A stretch of 6,737 nt of DNA from Actinoplanes liguriensis (GCA_000715855.1 KL571361.1:4227-10963), one strand, 5' to 3'; counted from the first letter of the stretch, positions 1-6,737 are shown. The notes: generated from the letters alone by a model not told the origin. Numbers and translations: made by a program.

Positions 1-918
1 GAGGCGGACCTGCGGCTGGTCGGCAAGACGACGTTCGCGGTGGCGCCGCACCACCTCGGCGAGCTGGCCGGGCTGGCGGCGCTGCTGGAGCGCCTCGGCG
101 ACCGGGTCACGCTGCTCGACGCGGAAGCGGCCCGGGCGGACGTCCGCTCGCCGACCTACCTCGGCGGGCTGCGGATCCACGAGTCGGGCGGGCTGGTCGA
201 CCCGGCCGCGCTGCTCGACGGCCTGGCGCGGCTCGTGGATCGGCTCGGCGTGCGGCGCTTCGACCGGTCGCCGGTGGCCGGGCTCCGCCGTTCCGGCGCC
301 GGGATTGATCTGCGTACGCGATCGGGAACGGTCCGGGCCTGGCGCGTGCTGATCGCCACGAACGCGTTCCCGTCGCCGCTGCGGCGGATCCGCCCGTGGG
401 TGCTGCCCGTGTACGACCACGTGCTCGTGACCGAGCCGCTCTCCGACGGGCAGTGGGCGTCGATCGGGTGGGCCGAGCGGCAGGGGCTCACCGACAACGG
501 CAACCAGTTCCACTACTACCGGCCGACCGCGGACGGGCGGATCCTGTGGGGCGGTTACGACGCGATCTACCACTTCGGCGGGCGGGTGGATCCGGCGTAC
601 GAGCAGCGCGACGCCACCCACGAGCTGCTCGCGCGGCAGTTCTTCGCGACGTTCCCGCAGCTCGAAGGCGTGCGGTTCACTCATCGGTGGGGCGGGGTGA
701 TCGACTCCACGAGCCGGTTCACGCCGATCTTCGGGACCGCGCACGGCGGGCGGGTCGCGTACGCGGTGGGCTACACCGGGCTGGGCGTGGCGTCGTCCCG
801 GTTCGGCGCGCGGGTGGCGCTCGACCTGCTGCGGGACGAGCCGTCCGAGCTGACCGAGCTGGCCATGGTGCGGCGGCGGGGCGTCCCGTTCCCGCCCGCT
901 GGCCGGTGGTGGCGCTGA
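1..918 (+). CDS. FAD-dependent oxidoreductase, PuuB-like (5' partial, C-terminus frameshifted)
   Basis: Reading frame 1 is open from the first base, so the 5' part, including the N-terminal FAD dinucleotide motif, lies outside the window. The visible part resembles the substrate and C-terminal FAD-binding regions of DAO-type flavoenzymes such as gamma-glutamylputrescine oxidase and glycine/D-amino-acid oxidases. It has a RPWVLPVYDHVLVTEPL strand, an ILWGGYDAIYHFGG segment, a WGGVIDSTSRFTPIFG segment, and a GYTGLGVASSRFGARVALDLL helix that in this family contacts the flavin. Such enzymes oxidise an amine to an imine/aldehyde with FAD and O2. The next gene is an aminobutyraldehyde dehydrogenase, which supports a polyamine role by inference. 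The frame stops at 918 after an unusual tail (PPAGRWWR). A family-like C-terminus continues in another frame to 1013, so a frameshift near 895-900 is likely. The exact substrate is unknown; the family call is fairly sure. Confidence 0.8.
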   Translation, partial: EADLRLVGKTTFAVAPHHLGELAGLAALLERLGDRVTLLDAEAARADVRSPTYLGGLRIHESGGLVDPAALLDGLARLVDRLGVRRFDRSPVAGLRRSGAGIDLRTRSGTVRAWRVLIATNAFPSPLRRIRPWVLPVYDHVLVTEPLSDGQWASIGWAERQGLTDNGNQFHYYRPTADGRILWGGYDAIYHFGGRVDPAYEQRDATHELLARQFFATFPQLEGVRFTHRWGGVIDSTSRFTPIFGTAHGGRVAYAVGYTGLGVASSRFGARVALDLLRDEPSELTELAMVRRRGVPFPPAGRWWR

Positions 919-1013
919 CCCGGCGCCAGATGATCCGTGCCGACGCGAACGGCGGGCGGCGCGGGGCCTGGCTGCGACTGCTCGACCGTTTCGGCGTCGG
1001 ATTCGACAGCTGA
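897..1013 (+). pseudogene. Out-of-frame C-terminal remnant of the upstream FAD oxidoreductase
   Basis: From the CGC codon at 897, frame 3 reads RWPVVALTRRQMIRADANG and ends in LLDRFGVGFDS before TGA at 1011-1013. From memory of the family, actinobacterial relatives of this oxidoreductase end in a very similar way: a TRR...RAD.N.GRR.xWLR.LDR.G.GFDS tail after a PFPPEPLRW-type segment. Codons in this stretch keep the strong G/C third-position bias of real coding sequence. Joining frame 1 up to about base 894 (VPFP) to this frame restores the expected tail, which needs a net loss of one base (modulo 3). Whether the lesion is biological or a sequencing/assembly error cannot be told from the sequence. 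This is not an independent gene. Confidence 0.65.
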
Positions 1014-1033
1014 CCTCGTATCCCATCGGATTT

Positions 1034-2413
1034 TTGAAGGAAGGTCTCCCCCATGGCACCGCGAACCCGGCCGACGTCGCCGCGGCGGTGGCCCGCGCCC
1101 GCGCCGCCTACCTGACGTGGAAGGACGTCACGCCCGGCGAGCGCGCCCGGGTGCTGCTCAAGCTCGCCGACCTGGTCGAGGAGTCCGCGGCGCGGTTCAC
1201 CGAGCTGGAGGTCGCCGAGACCGGCAAGCCGGTGCCGGTGTTCGCCGAGGGCGAGCTGCCGTTCGCGGTCGACAACCTGCGGTTCTTCGCCGGTGGCGCC
1301 CGGTCCTTGGACGGGACCGGCGCGGGGATGCTGTCCAGCGGCTACACGTCGATGCTGATCCGGCGGCCGATCGGGGTCGTCGGCGCGATCGCGCCGTGGA
1401 ACTTCCCGCTGATCATGGCGATCTGGAAGATCGGTCCGGCGATCGCGGCCGGCAACGCCGTCGTGATCAAACCCGCGCCGCAGACCCCGCGCAGCACGCA
1501 GCTGCTCGCCTCCCTCGTCGAGCGGGCCGGCGCGCCGGAAGGCCTGGTCACGGTCGTGACCGGCGGCGGGGACGTGGGCGAGGCCCTGGTCACCGACCCG
1601 GGCGTGGACATGGTGAGCCTGACCGGCTCGTCGGAGACCGGCCGGCGGGTGATGGCGGGAGCGGTGACCGGCCTCAAGCGGCTGCACCTGGAGCTGGGCG
1701 GGAAGGCCCCGGCGCTGGTCTTCGCGGACGCCGACCTGCCCGAGATGGCGGCGGGCGTGGCGATGGGCGCGACCTACAACACCGGGCAGGACTGCACCGC
1801 GGCCACCCGCGTCTACCTGCAGCGCAGCGTCTTCGACGACGGGGTCTCCGCCCTGCGCGACCTGCTCACCAAGATCACGGTGGGCGATCCGGCGGCCGCG
1901 GGCACCGACATCGGGCCGATGATCTCGGCGGCCCAGCGGGAGCGCACCCACGGGTTCGTGACCAGGGCGGTCGCGGCCGGCGCCACGGTGCTGACCGGCG
2001 GGGAGCCCCTCGACGGGCCGGGGTTCTACTACCCGCCGACGCTGATCGTCGACGCCGACCAGGCCAGCGAGGTGGTGCAACGCGAGGTGTTCGGGCCGGT
2101 GCTGGTCGCGGTGCCGTTCGACGACGAGGACGAGGCGATCCGGCTGGCGAACGACACGCCGTACGGGCTGGCCTCGTCGATCTGGTCGCACGACGTGGCC
2201 CGGGCGCTGCGCGTCTCCCACCGGCTGGACTTCGGGGTGACCTGGATCAACGATCACCTGCCGATCGCGTCCGAGGCGCCGCACGGCGGGGTGAAGGGCT
2301 CCGGGTTCGGCAAGGACATGAGCCAGGAGGCGATCCAGGAGTACTCGGTGACCCGCCATCTGATGATCAAGCACGCGGCCCCGGCGCCGCACACCTCGTT
2401 CCGGCCCGCCTGA
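1034..2413 (+). CDS. Gamma-aminobutyraldehyde dehydrogenase (PatD/YdcW-like), N-terminus apparently truncated
   Basis: NAD-dependent aldehyde dehydrogenase, predicted to oxidise 4-aminobutanal to GABA in putrescine degradation. Counting from the TTG at 1034, visible motifs are PWNFP before the Rossmann fold, K146 in IKPAPQTP (cofactor contact), GSSETG at 198-203, the general base E220 in ELGGKAP, the nucleophile C254 in NTGQDCTAATR, EVFGPV, and the PHGGVKGSGFGKDMS signature. FRFFAGGARSLDG-like, GQDCTA and GKDMS segments match E. coli PatD closely, as I recall it. PatD has E246 and C280, so this frame is about 26 residues short even from the TTG. The first residues (KEGLP) would be read through a Shine-Dalgarno sequence, so the TTG is probably not a real start. 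The normal INGE...NPATG N-terminal strands are missing. It lies downstream of the oxidoreductase and converges on sdaA. Family is certain, substrate likely, functionality doubtful. Confidence 0.85.
   Translation: MKEGLPHGTANPADVAAAVARARAAYLTWKDVTPGERARVLLKLADLVEESAARFTELEVAETGKPVPVFAEGELPFAVDNLRFFAGGARSLDGTGAGMLSSGYTSMLIRRPIGVVGAIAPWNFPLIMAIWKIGPAIAAGNAVVIKPAPQTPRSTQLLASLVERAGAPEGLVTVVTGGGDVGEALVTDPGVDMVSLTGSSETGRRVMAGAVTGLKRLHLELGGKAPALVFADADLPEMAAGVAMGATYNTGQDCTAATRVYLQRSVFDDGVSALRDLLTKITVGDPAAAGTDIGPMISAAQRERTHGFVTRAVAAGATVLTGGEPLDGPGFYYPPTLIVDADQASEVVQREVFGPVLVAVPFDDEDEAIRLANDTPYGLASSIWSHDVARALRVSHRLDFGVTWINDHLPIASEAPHGGVKGSGFGKDMSQEAIQEYSVTRHLMIKHAAPAPHTSFRPA
1036..1055 (+). promoter_or_regulatory. 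Strong Shine-Dalgarno and ATG, out of frame with the dehydrogenase
   Basis: GAAGGAAGG at 1036-1044 is followed 8 nt later by ATG at 1053-1055. This is the best initiation site in the oxidoreductase-dehydrogenase gap. The ATG is in frame 3, where it reads MAPRTRPTSPRRWPAPAPPT, while the dehydrogenase is in frame 2. It is most simply read as the original dehydrogenase start, separated from its coding frame by a deletion or frameshift between about 1056 and 1075. Confidence 0.6.
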
Positions 2414-2426
2414 CCGCCGTGGCGAA

Positions 2427-2451
2427 GCCGGCCGCATCGATCGCGGCCGGC
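2427..2451. terminator. Bidirectional hairpin terminator between convergent genes
   Basis: GCCGGCCGC at 2427-2435 and GCGGCCGGC at 2443-2451 form a perfect 9-bp GC stem with a 7-nt loop (ATCGATC). The hairpin sits 13 nt after the dehydrogenase stop codon and 15 nt beyond the sdaA stop codon. No U-tract follows on either strand, as is common for actinobacterial terminators. Its symmetry suits termination from both sides. Confidence 0.75.
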
Positions 2452-2466
2452 CCCGTCACCGCACGG

Positions 2467-3768
<1,302 letters not shown>

Positions 3769-3784
3769 GATCATCAATCCTTTA
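3769..3784 (-). promoter_or_regulatory. sdaA ribosome binding site overlapping the gcvT stop codon
   Basis: On the minus strand the gcvT stop TAA is part of TAAAGGA, so the Shine-Dalgarno AAAGGA overlaps the stop codon. The chosen sdaA ATG begins 13 nt after the stop. This suggests translational coupling and a single gcvT-sdaA transcript. Confidence 0.6.
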
Positions 3785-4828
3785 CCGGGCGCGCTGGTAG
3801 AACGGGAGCGAGACGATCTCGACGGCTTCACGCTTGCCACGAACATCGACCGCCAGGCGGCGCGAGTCCAGATTTTTGGTGACATATGCGAGAGCGATCG
3901 GGTGGCCGAGCGTCGGCGACGGCGCGCCGCTGGTCACCTCGCCGAGCTTCTCCCCGGTCTCCGCGTCGACCACGTGGTACCCGGCCCGCGGCGAACGACG
4001 CCCCTGTGTGACCAGTCCGACCAGTTGCACCGCCGGGTCCGCGGCCCGCAGCGCGTCGCCGCCGACGAAGTCCCGCTTGTCGAGCGCCACGATCCGGCCC
4101 AGCCCGGCGTCGAACGGCGTGGTCCGGATGCTCAGCTCGTGCCCGTAGAGCGGCATGCCCGCCTCGAGCCGCAGCGTGTCCCGGCACGCCAGCCCGGCCG
4201 GCTGCGCGCCCTTGTCCTGGAGAAACGCCCAGATGTCCGCGGCGTCCTCGTTCGCGCAGTAGATCTCGAACCCGTCCTCGCCGGTGTACCCGGTGCGGGC
4301 GAGCAGCACGTCCCGGCCGGCCACCGTCGCCGGCTCGATCGCGTAGTACTTCAGGTCCGGGTACTCGCCGACGATCTGCACGGCGTCCGGCCCCTGCACC
4401 GCGATCAGCGCCCGGTCCAGGGCCTCGATCGTCACCGCGAAGCCGCCCGAGTGCTCGCCCAGCATCGCGCGCACGACCGGCGCGTTCGCGGCGTTCGCGA
4501 CGACCAGGAACCGCTGCTCGGCGAGCCGGTAGACGACCAGGTCGTCGAGCACGCCGCCGGTGGTGTGGCACAGCATCGTGTACTTCGCCCGCCCCGGCTT
4601 CACCGCGGAGAGCCTGCCGACCAGGGCGTGATCCAGGAACGCGGCGGCGTCCGGCCCACTGACCGCGATCTGCCCCATGTGCCCGAGATCGAAAAGACCG
4701 GCCGATCGGCGTACGGCATGATGCTCGCCCACATCACTGCCGTACCGCAGCGGCATCTCCCACCCGGCGAACCCGGTGAAAACGGCGCCGAGGCGCTGGT
4801 GGACGTCGAAGAGGGCGGTGCGTCTCAA
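3782..4828 (-). CDS. gcvT: Glycine cleavage system T protein (aminomethyltransferase)
   Basis: T protein of the glycine cleavage system. It releases ammonia from the aminomethyl-lipoyl H protein and passes the methylene group to tetrahydrofolate. The 348-residue product is slightly shorter than the usual 360-370 but has both ends: [23 protein letters not shown] near the start, [16 protein letters not shown] at 46-61, [10 protein letters not shown] at 91-100 containing the conserved folate-site aspartate (D95/D96), [15 protein letters not shown], a YGHELS...[10 protein letters not shown] segment, and the C-terminal barrel [18 protein letters not shown]. Start: a TTG at 4828 with AAGGAG 7 nt upstream; there is no better ATG. 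It lies directly downstream of a tandem glycine riboswitch and 13 nt upstream of sdaA. gcvH and gcvP are not in the window. Confidence 0.95.
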   Translation of the reverse strand: MRRTALFDVHQRLGAVFTGFAGWEMPLRYGSDVGEHHAVRRSAGLFDLGHMGQIAVSGPDAAAFLDHALVGRLSAVKPGRAKYTMLCHTTGGVLDDLVVYRLAEQRFLVVANAANAPVVRAMLGEHSGGFAVTIEALDRALIAVQGPDAVQIVGEYPDLKYYAIEPATVAGRDVLLARTGYTGEDGFEIYCANEDAADIWAFLQDKGAQPAGLACRDTLRLEAGMPLYGHELSIRTTPFDAGLGRIVALDKRDFVGGDALRAADPAVQLVGLVTQGRRSPRAGYHVVDAETGEKLGEVTSGAPSPTLGHPIALAYVTKNLDSRRLAVDVRGKREAVEIVSLPFYQRAR

Positions 4829-4829
4829 C

Positions 4830-4856
4830 GGGAGGCTCCTTGGTCGGGTGCCTCCC
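4830..4856 (-). promoter_or_regulatory. Hairpin enclosing the gcvT ribosome binding site (possible riboswitch expression platform)
   Basis: On the minus strand GGGAGGC (4856-4850) can pair perfectly with GCCTCCC (4836-4830), a 7-bp stem with a 13-nt loop. The gcvT Shine-Dalgarno AAGGAG (4841-4836) lies at the 3' side of the loop, with its last G in the stem. The TTG start follows immediately. The 5' arm directly follows the 3' end of aptamer 2 (GACAGAGCGA). Glycine binding could therefore compete with this hairpin, giving translational control; that mechanism is inferred. Confidence 0.5.
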
Positions 4857-5040
4857 TCGCTCTGTCATCTCTGCCTGAGAGGTTCACCGCCGTTGGGCGG
4901 CTTGCACCGTGGGCGCAGCGCCGTGAAGCGCTGACTTTCCAGAGTCGCCGGACCGCTGCGGTACGTGGGCCTGAGAGATTCTGAGGGAGAAGTTGCTCCT
5001 TCGGCGCCCCGCCAGGTCGCGAGGGCTCTCCCGCAGCGGT
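4857..5040 (-). ncRNA. Tandem glycine riboswitch (two aptamers) upstream of gcvT
   Basis: Read on the minus strand, aptamer 1 has GGGAGAG (5032-5026), GCGCCGAAGGAGCAA (5007-4993), AATCTCTCAGGC (4980-4969) and the GACTCTGGAAAG element (4946-4935). Its closing P1 stem is an exact 10-bp pairing of 5040-5031 with 4961-4952. Aptamer 2 has CCCACGGTGCAAG (4913-4901), a CCGCC/GGCGG hairpin (4900-4896 with 4891-4887), AACCTCTCAGGC (4884-4873) and GACAGAG (4866-4860). The repeated CUCUCAGGC and CGAAGG/GCAA-like elements are the hallmark of the glycine riboswitch. A short linker joins the two aptamers, as in the classic cooperative form. Such elements switch glycine cleavage genes on when glycine is high. 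Two glycine riboswitches activate this system in Streptomyces griseus. Confidence 0.93.
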
Positions 5041-5072
5041 GGTCGCGGCGAAGTCTTCACTTGTCGGGTCGG

Positions 5073-5078
5073 ACCCTA
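5073..5078 (-). promoter_or_regulatory. Candidate -10 element of the gcvT-sdaA promoter
   Basis: TAGGGT on the minus strand (5078-5073) fits the actinobacterial TAnnnT -10 pattern. It would place the transcript start near 5066, about 26 nt before the first aptamer stem. It overlaps the marR stop codon (TGA followed by TAGGGT, sharing bases). No convincing -35 hexamer is visible at the usual distance, so read-through from marR is the alternative. Confidence 0.3.
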
Positions 5079-5522
5079 TCAGCCGGCGCTCTCCTTCTGC
5101 CCTGCCTGGGCCAGGCGCTCCAGGGCCGGCAGCGCGTGCACGATCGCGTCCCGGTCGGCCGGCTCCAGGTGCTCGAAGAGCCGGTCGAGCGTGGTCGCGT
5201 AGTGCGTCAGGGTCCGGGAGACCAGCGCCGCACCCTCCCCGGTGACCTCGACCAGCACGCCACGGCCGTCGTTGGGGTCGGGCACGCGCCGGACCAGGGC
5301 GGCCTTCTCCATCCGGCCGACCAGCTGGGTCATCCCGGGCTGGGACGCCCGGGTCAGCCGGGCCAGCTCGGTGACCCGGGCCGGGCCGTCGTCGGAGAGC
5401 CGGCGAAGCACGGACAGCGCCACCGAGCTCGGGTTGTCCGGCCCCTCCAGCTGACGCAGGAAGCGCACCAGTTGAGCGAGCACCGGCAACAACTGTGATC
5501 CACGACTCTCGCCGCCTGCCAT
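5079..5522 (-). CDS. MarR-family winged-helix transcriptional regulator
   Basis: A 147-residue dimeric DNA-binding protein, the usual MarR length. An N-terminal helix (residues 9-25, LLPVLAQLVRFLRQL) belongs to the dimer region. The helix-turn-helix is at about 50-70 (VTELARLTRASQPGMTQLVGRM). The wing is at 78-93, with the conserved D85-x-R87 in RRVPDPNDGRGVLVEVT. A C-terminal helical stretch completes the dimer interface. Two ATGs are possible. The one at 5522 has GAGG 8 nt upstream, while the one at 5528 has only 2 nt, so 5522 is preferred. It is divergent from an MFS exporter across 66 bp that contains inverted repeats, the usual arrangement for a repressor of its own gene and the pump. 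The inducing ligand cannot be predicted. The stop codon is 39 nt before the glycine riboswitch. Confidence 0.9.
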   Translation of the reverse strand: MAGGESRGSQLLPVLAQLVRFLRQLEGPDNPSSVALSVLRRLSDDGPARVTELARLTRASQPGMTQLVGRMEKAALVRRVPDPNDGRGVLVEVTGEGAALVSRTLTHYATTLDRLFEHLEPADRDAIVHALPALERLAQAGQKESAG

Positions 5523-5525
5523 TTG

Positions 5526-5540
5526 CATAACCTCATTATG
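5526..5540. repeat. Short inverted repeat CATAA-N5-TTATG
   Basis: CATAA (5526-5530) and TTATG (5536-5540) form a perfect 5-bp inverted repeat with a 5-nt spacer, in an AT-rich island within very GC-rich DNA. It overlaps the putative MFS -35 region and the marR ribosome binding site. It could be a second regulator half-site pair, or simply promoter composition. Confidence 0.35.
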
Positions 5541-5567
5541 GATCTAGGGTGGAAACTACCCAGATCC
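5540..5567. repeat. Imperfect palindrome, candidate MarR operator
   Basis: GGATCT (5540-5545) pairs with AGATCC (5562-5567), and GGGT (5547-5550) pairs with ACCC (5558-5561). The single unpaired base is A5546. The inner 15 bases, GGGTGGAAACTACCC, are palindromic apart from one pair around a central AAA. The repeat overlaps the predicted MFS -10 box, a good place for repression. Binding is inferred. Confidence 0.5.
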
Positions 5568-5588
5568 TTTCCTATGCGGAGGTGCCCG

Positions 5589-6737
5589 GTGAGCGCGACT
5601 CCCGGTCAGTCCCTGTTCAAGCAACCGCGGGCGGTCTTCGCGGTCGCCTTCGCCTGCGTCGTCAGCTTCATGGGCATCGGCCTGGTCGACCCGATCCTGC
5701 CGGCGCTGTCGTCGAAACTGCACGCCACACCCAGCCAGGTCAGCCTGCTGTTCACCAGCTATCTGCTGGTCACCGCGGTGGCGATGCTCTTCACCGGCTG
5801 GGTCGCCAGCCGGATCGGCGCCAAGCCCACCCTCATCGCCGGCCTCTCCCTGATCGTCGTCTTCTCCGCCCTGGCCGGCCTCTCCGGCTCGATCAACGGC
5901 ATCGTCGGCTTCCGGGCCGGCTGGGGACTGGGCAACGCGATGTTCATCGCCACCAGCCTCGCCGTCATCGTCGCGTCCGCCACCGGCGGCTTCGCCGGCG
6001 CCATCGTCCTCTACGAGGCCTCGCTCGGCCTGGGCATCGCGGCCGGCCCGCTGCTCGGCGGCTTCCTCGGCAACATCAGCTGGCGCGGCCCGTTCTTCGG
6101 CGTCGCGGTCCTGATGGCGATCGCGCTGCTCGCCACGATCACACTGGTCGAACCCACCCCGAAACCGGCGACCCCGACACCCCTGCTCGCGCCGATCAAG
6201 GCGTTGCGGCACCGCAGCCTGCTCACCATGGGCATCACCGCGCTGCTGTACAACTGGGGCTTCTTCACGATGCTCGGCTACGCGCCGTACCCGATGGAGC
6301 TCGACGCCACCCAGCTCGGCCTGGTCTTCTTCGCGTGGGGCCTGCTCCTCGCGTTCTTCTCGATCACCGGCGCGCCGTGGCTGCAGCGCCGTTTCGGCAC
6401 CGCGCCCTCGCTCTACGGCGCGCTCAGCGCGTTCGCCGTCCTGATCCTGCTGATCGGCATCTTCACCGGCAACCGCTGGGCCGTGATCGTCTGCGTGGTC
6501 GCCTCCGGCATCGTCGCCGGCATCAACAACACGCTGACCACCCAGGCGGTCATGCTGGTCTCACCGGTCGAACGCCCGGTCGCCTCCGCGGCCTACGGAT
6601 TCGTGCGCTTCATCGGCGGCGGGCTCGCCCCCTACGCCGCCGGCAAGATGGTCGACCACGGGAACATCCACGTCCCGTTCATCGTCGGCGCGGTCGCCGT
6701 CCTGATCGGCGTCGCCGTCCTGGCCCTGTCTCTTATA
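5589..6737 (+). CDS. MFS drug/metabolite exporter, DHA1-type (3' partial)
   Basis: An open frame runs from the GTG at 5589 to the window edge without a stop (383 codons), close to the 390-410 residues usual for 12-helix major facilitator proteins. The protein is strongly hydrophobic. TM1 carries GIGLVDPILP (D34). Loop 2-3 motif A is GWVASRIGAK at 70-79. The antiporter motif C is GIAAGPLLGG at 149-158. A charged central loop (EPTPKPATPTPLLAPIKALRHR) separates the two six-helix halves. Motif C marks drug:proton exporters. The opening FKQPRAVFAVAFACVVSFMGIGLVDPILPALS resembles Bacillus YmfD/YfmO-type efflux proteins. GGAGG lies 6 nt before the GTG; an in-frame ATG at 5574 precedes this site and is disfavoured. 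It is divergent from the marR gene and likely repressed by it. The last codons (TCT CTT ATA) are probably sequencing adapter, so the native sequence would end near 6725. Substrate unknown. Confidence 0.92.
   Translation, partial: MSATPGQSLFKQPRAVFAVAFACVVSFMGIGLVDPILPALSSKLHATPSQVSLLFTSYLLVTAVAMLFTGWVASRIGAKPTLIAGLSLIVVFSALAGLSGSINGIVGFRAGWGLGNAMFIATSLAVIVASATGGFAGAIVLYEASLGLGIAAGPLLGGFLGNISWRGPFFGVAVLMAIALLATITLVEPTPKPATPTPLLAPIKALRHRSLLTMGITALLYNWGFFTMLGYAPYPMELDATQLGLVFFAWGLLLAFFSITGAPWLQRRFGTAPSLYGALSAFAVLILLIGIFTGNRWAVIVCVVASGIVAGINNTLTTQAVMLVSPVERPVASAAYGFVRFIGGGLAPYAAGKMVDHGNIHVPFIVGAVAVLIGVAVLALSLI
6726..6737 (+). other. Probable Nextera/Tn5 transposase adapter remnant at the contig end
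   Basis: The last 12 bases, CTGTCTCTTATA, equal the first 12 bases of the Nextera mosaic-end read-through sequence. They sit exactly at the sequence end and introduce the rare codons TCT, CTT and ATA into a gene that otherwise ends its codons almost always in G or C. This is best read as untrimmed library sequence rather than genome. Confidence 0.85.

Larger units (their letters stand above)
5523..5588. promoter_or_regulatory. Divergent marR/MFS promoter-operator region
   Basis: For the MFS gene, TTGCAT (5523-5528) and TAGGGT (5545-5550), 16 nt apart, form a plausible plus-strand promoter with a start near 5557. Two inverted repeats lie here: CATAA-N5-TTATG (5526-5540) and GGATCT...AGATCC (5540-5567) enclosing GGGT...ACCC. 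Both could bind the adjacent MarR dimer. GGAGG at 5578-5582 is the exporter's Shine-Dalgarno. A minus-strand promoter for marR is less clear; CATAAT (5540-5535) is -10-like. Confidence 0.5.

Noticed and set aside
719..2437. Long minus-strand open frame (about 570 codons) opposite the oxidoreductase and dehydrogenase
   Set aside because: Low-complexity Arg/Gly/Ala/Pro-rich product typical of the antisense shadow of high-GC genes. The dehydrogenase on the other strand has all family motifs.
3769..3885. Upstream extension of sdaA to about 3885
   Set aside because: It would overlap the gcvT C-terminal coding region. Homologues start right at the [15 protein letters not shown] segment, and the 3768 start has a well-placed Shine-Dalgarno.
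5574..5588. ATG at 5574 as the start of the MFS exporter
   Set aside because: It precedes the GGAGG site and would add MRRCP translated through it. The GTG at 5589 has GGAGG 6 nt upstream.
5556..6212. Minus-strand open frame of about 218 codons opposite the exporter
   Set aside because: Repetitive Asp/Glu/Arg/Gly-rich composition, the usual mirror image of a hydrophobic high-GC membrane protein gene.

Overview
The window is very GC-rich DNA with strong G/C bias at third codon positions. It has TTG and GTG starts, TAnnnT-type -10 boxes and terminators without U-tracts. These point to a high-GC actinobacterium; a Micromonosporaceae or Streptomyces-like genome would fit, but the genus cannot be fixed from this sequence. 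The last 12 bases match the start of the Nextera/Tn5 transposase adapter, so the right edge is probably a contig end that was not fully trimmed.

Layout, left to right. (1) Bases 1-2413, plus strand: a polyamine/4-aminobutanal catabolism pair. It comprises the 3' part of a PuuB-like FAD-dependent oxidoreductase and a PatD/YdcW-like gamma-aminobutyraldehyde dehydrogenase. Both look damaged where they meet. The oxidoreductase loses frame near base 895, and its usual C-terminus continues in another frame to 1013. The dehydrogenase lacks about 30 N-terminal residues, and its only ATG with a good Shine-Dalgarno is out of frame. (2) Bases 2427-2451: a perfect 9-bp hairpin between convergent genes, a likely bidirectional terminator. 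(3) Bases 2467-5040, minus strand: a tandem glycine riboswitch, then gcvT (glycine cleavage T protein), then sdaA (iron-sulfur L-serine ammonia-lyase), coupled by a 13-nt gap. (4) Bases 5079-5522, minus strand: a MarR-family regulator. (5) Bases 5523-5588: a short divergent promoter/operator region with two inverted repeats. (6) Bases 5589 to the end, plus strand: a DHA1-type MFS exporter, nearly complete, running off the window.

How the genes work together. High glycine should be sensed by the two-aptamer leader, raising GcvT (glycine breakdown to one-carbon units) and SdaA. SdaA would drain the serine formed from glycine and methylene-THF into pyruvate. The gcvH and glyA genes that often lie between these two genes in actinobacteria are absent here. 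The MarR/MFS pair has the usual form of a self-regulated efflux cassette. The oxidoreductase and dehydrogenase would act in sequence on putrescine-type amines.

I found no undescribed multi-gene system. The most notable points are the two lesions at the oxidoreductase/dehydrogenase junction, the adapter remnant, the riboswitch-gcvT-sdaA arrangement with a hairpin over the gcvT ribosome binding site, and the marR/MFS operator candidates.
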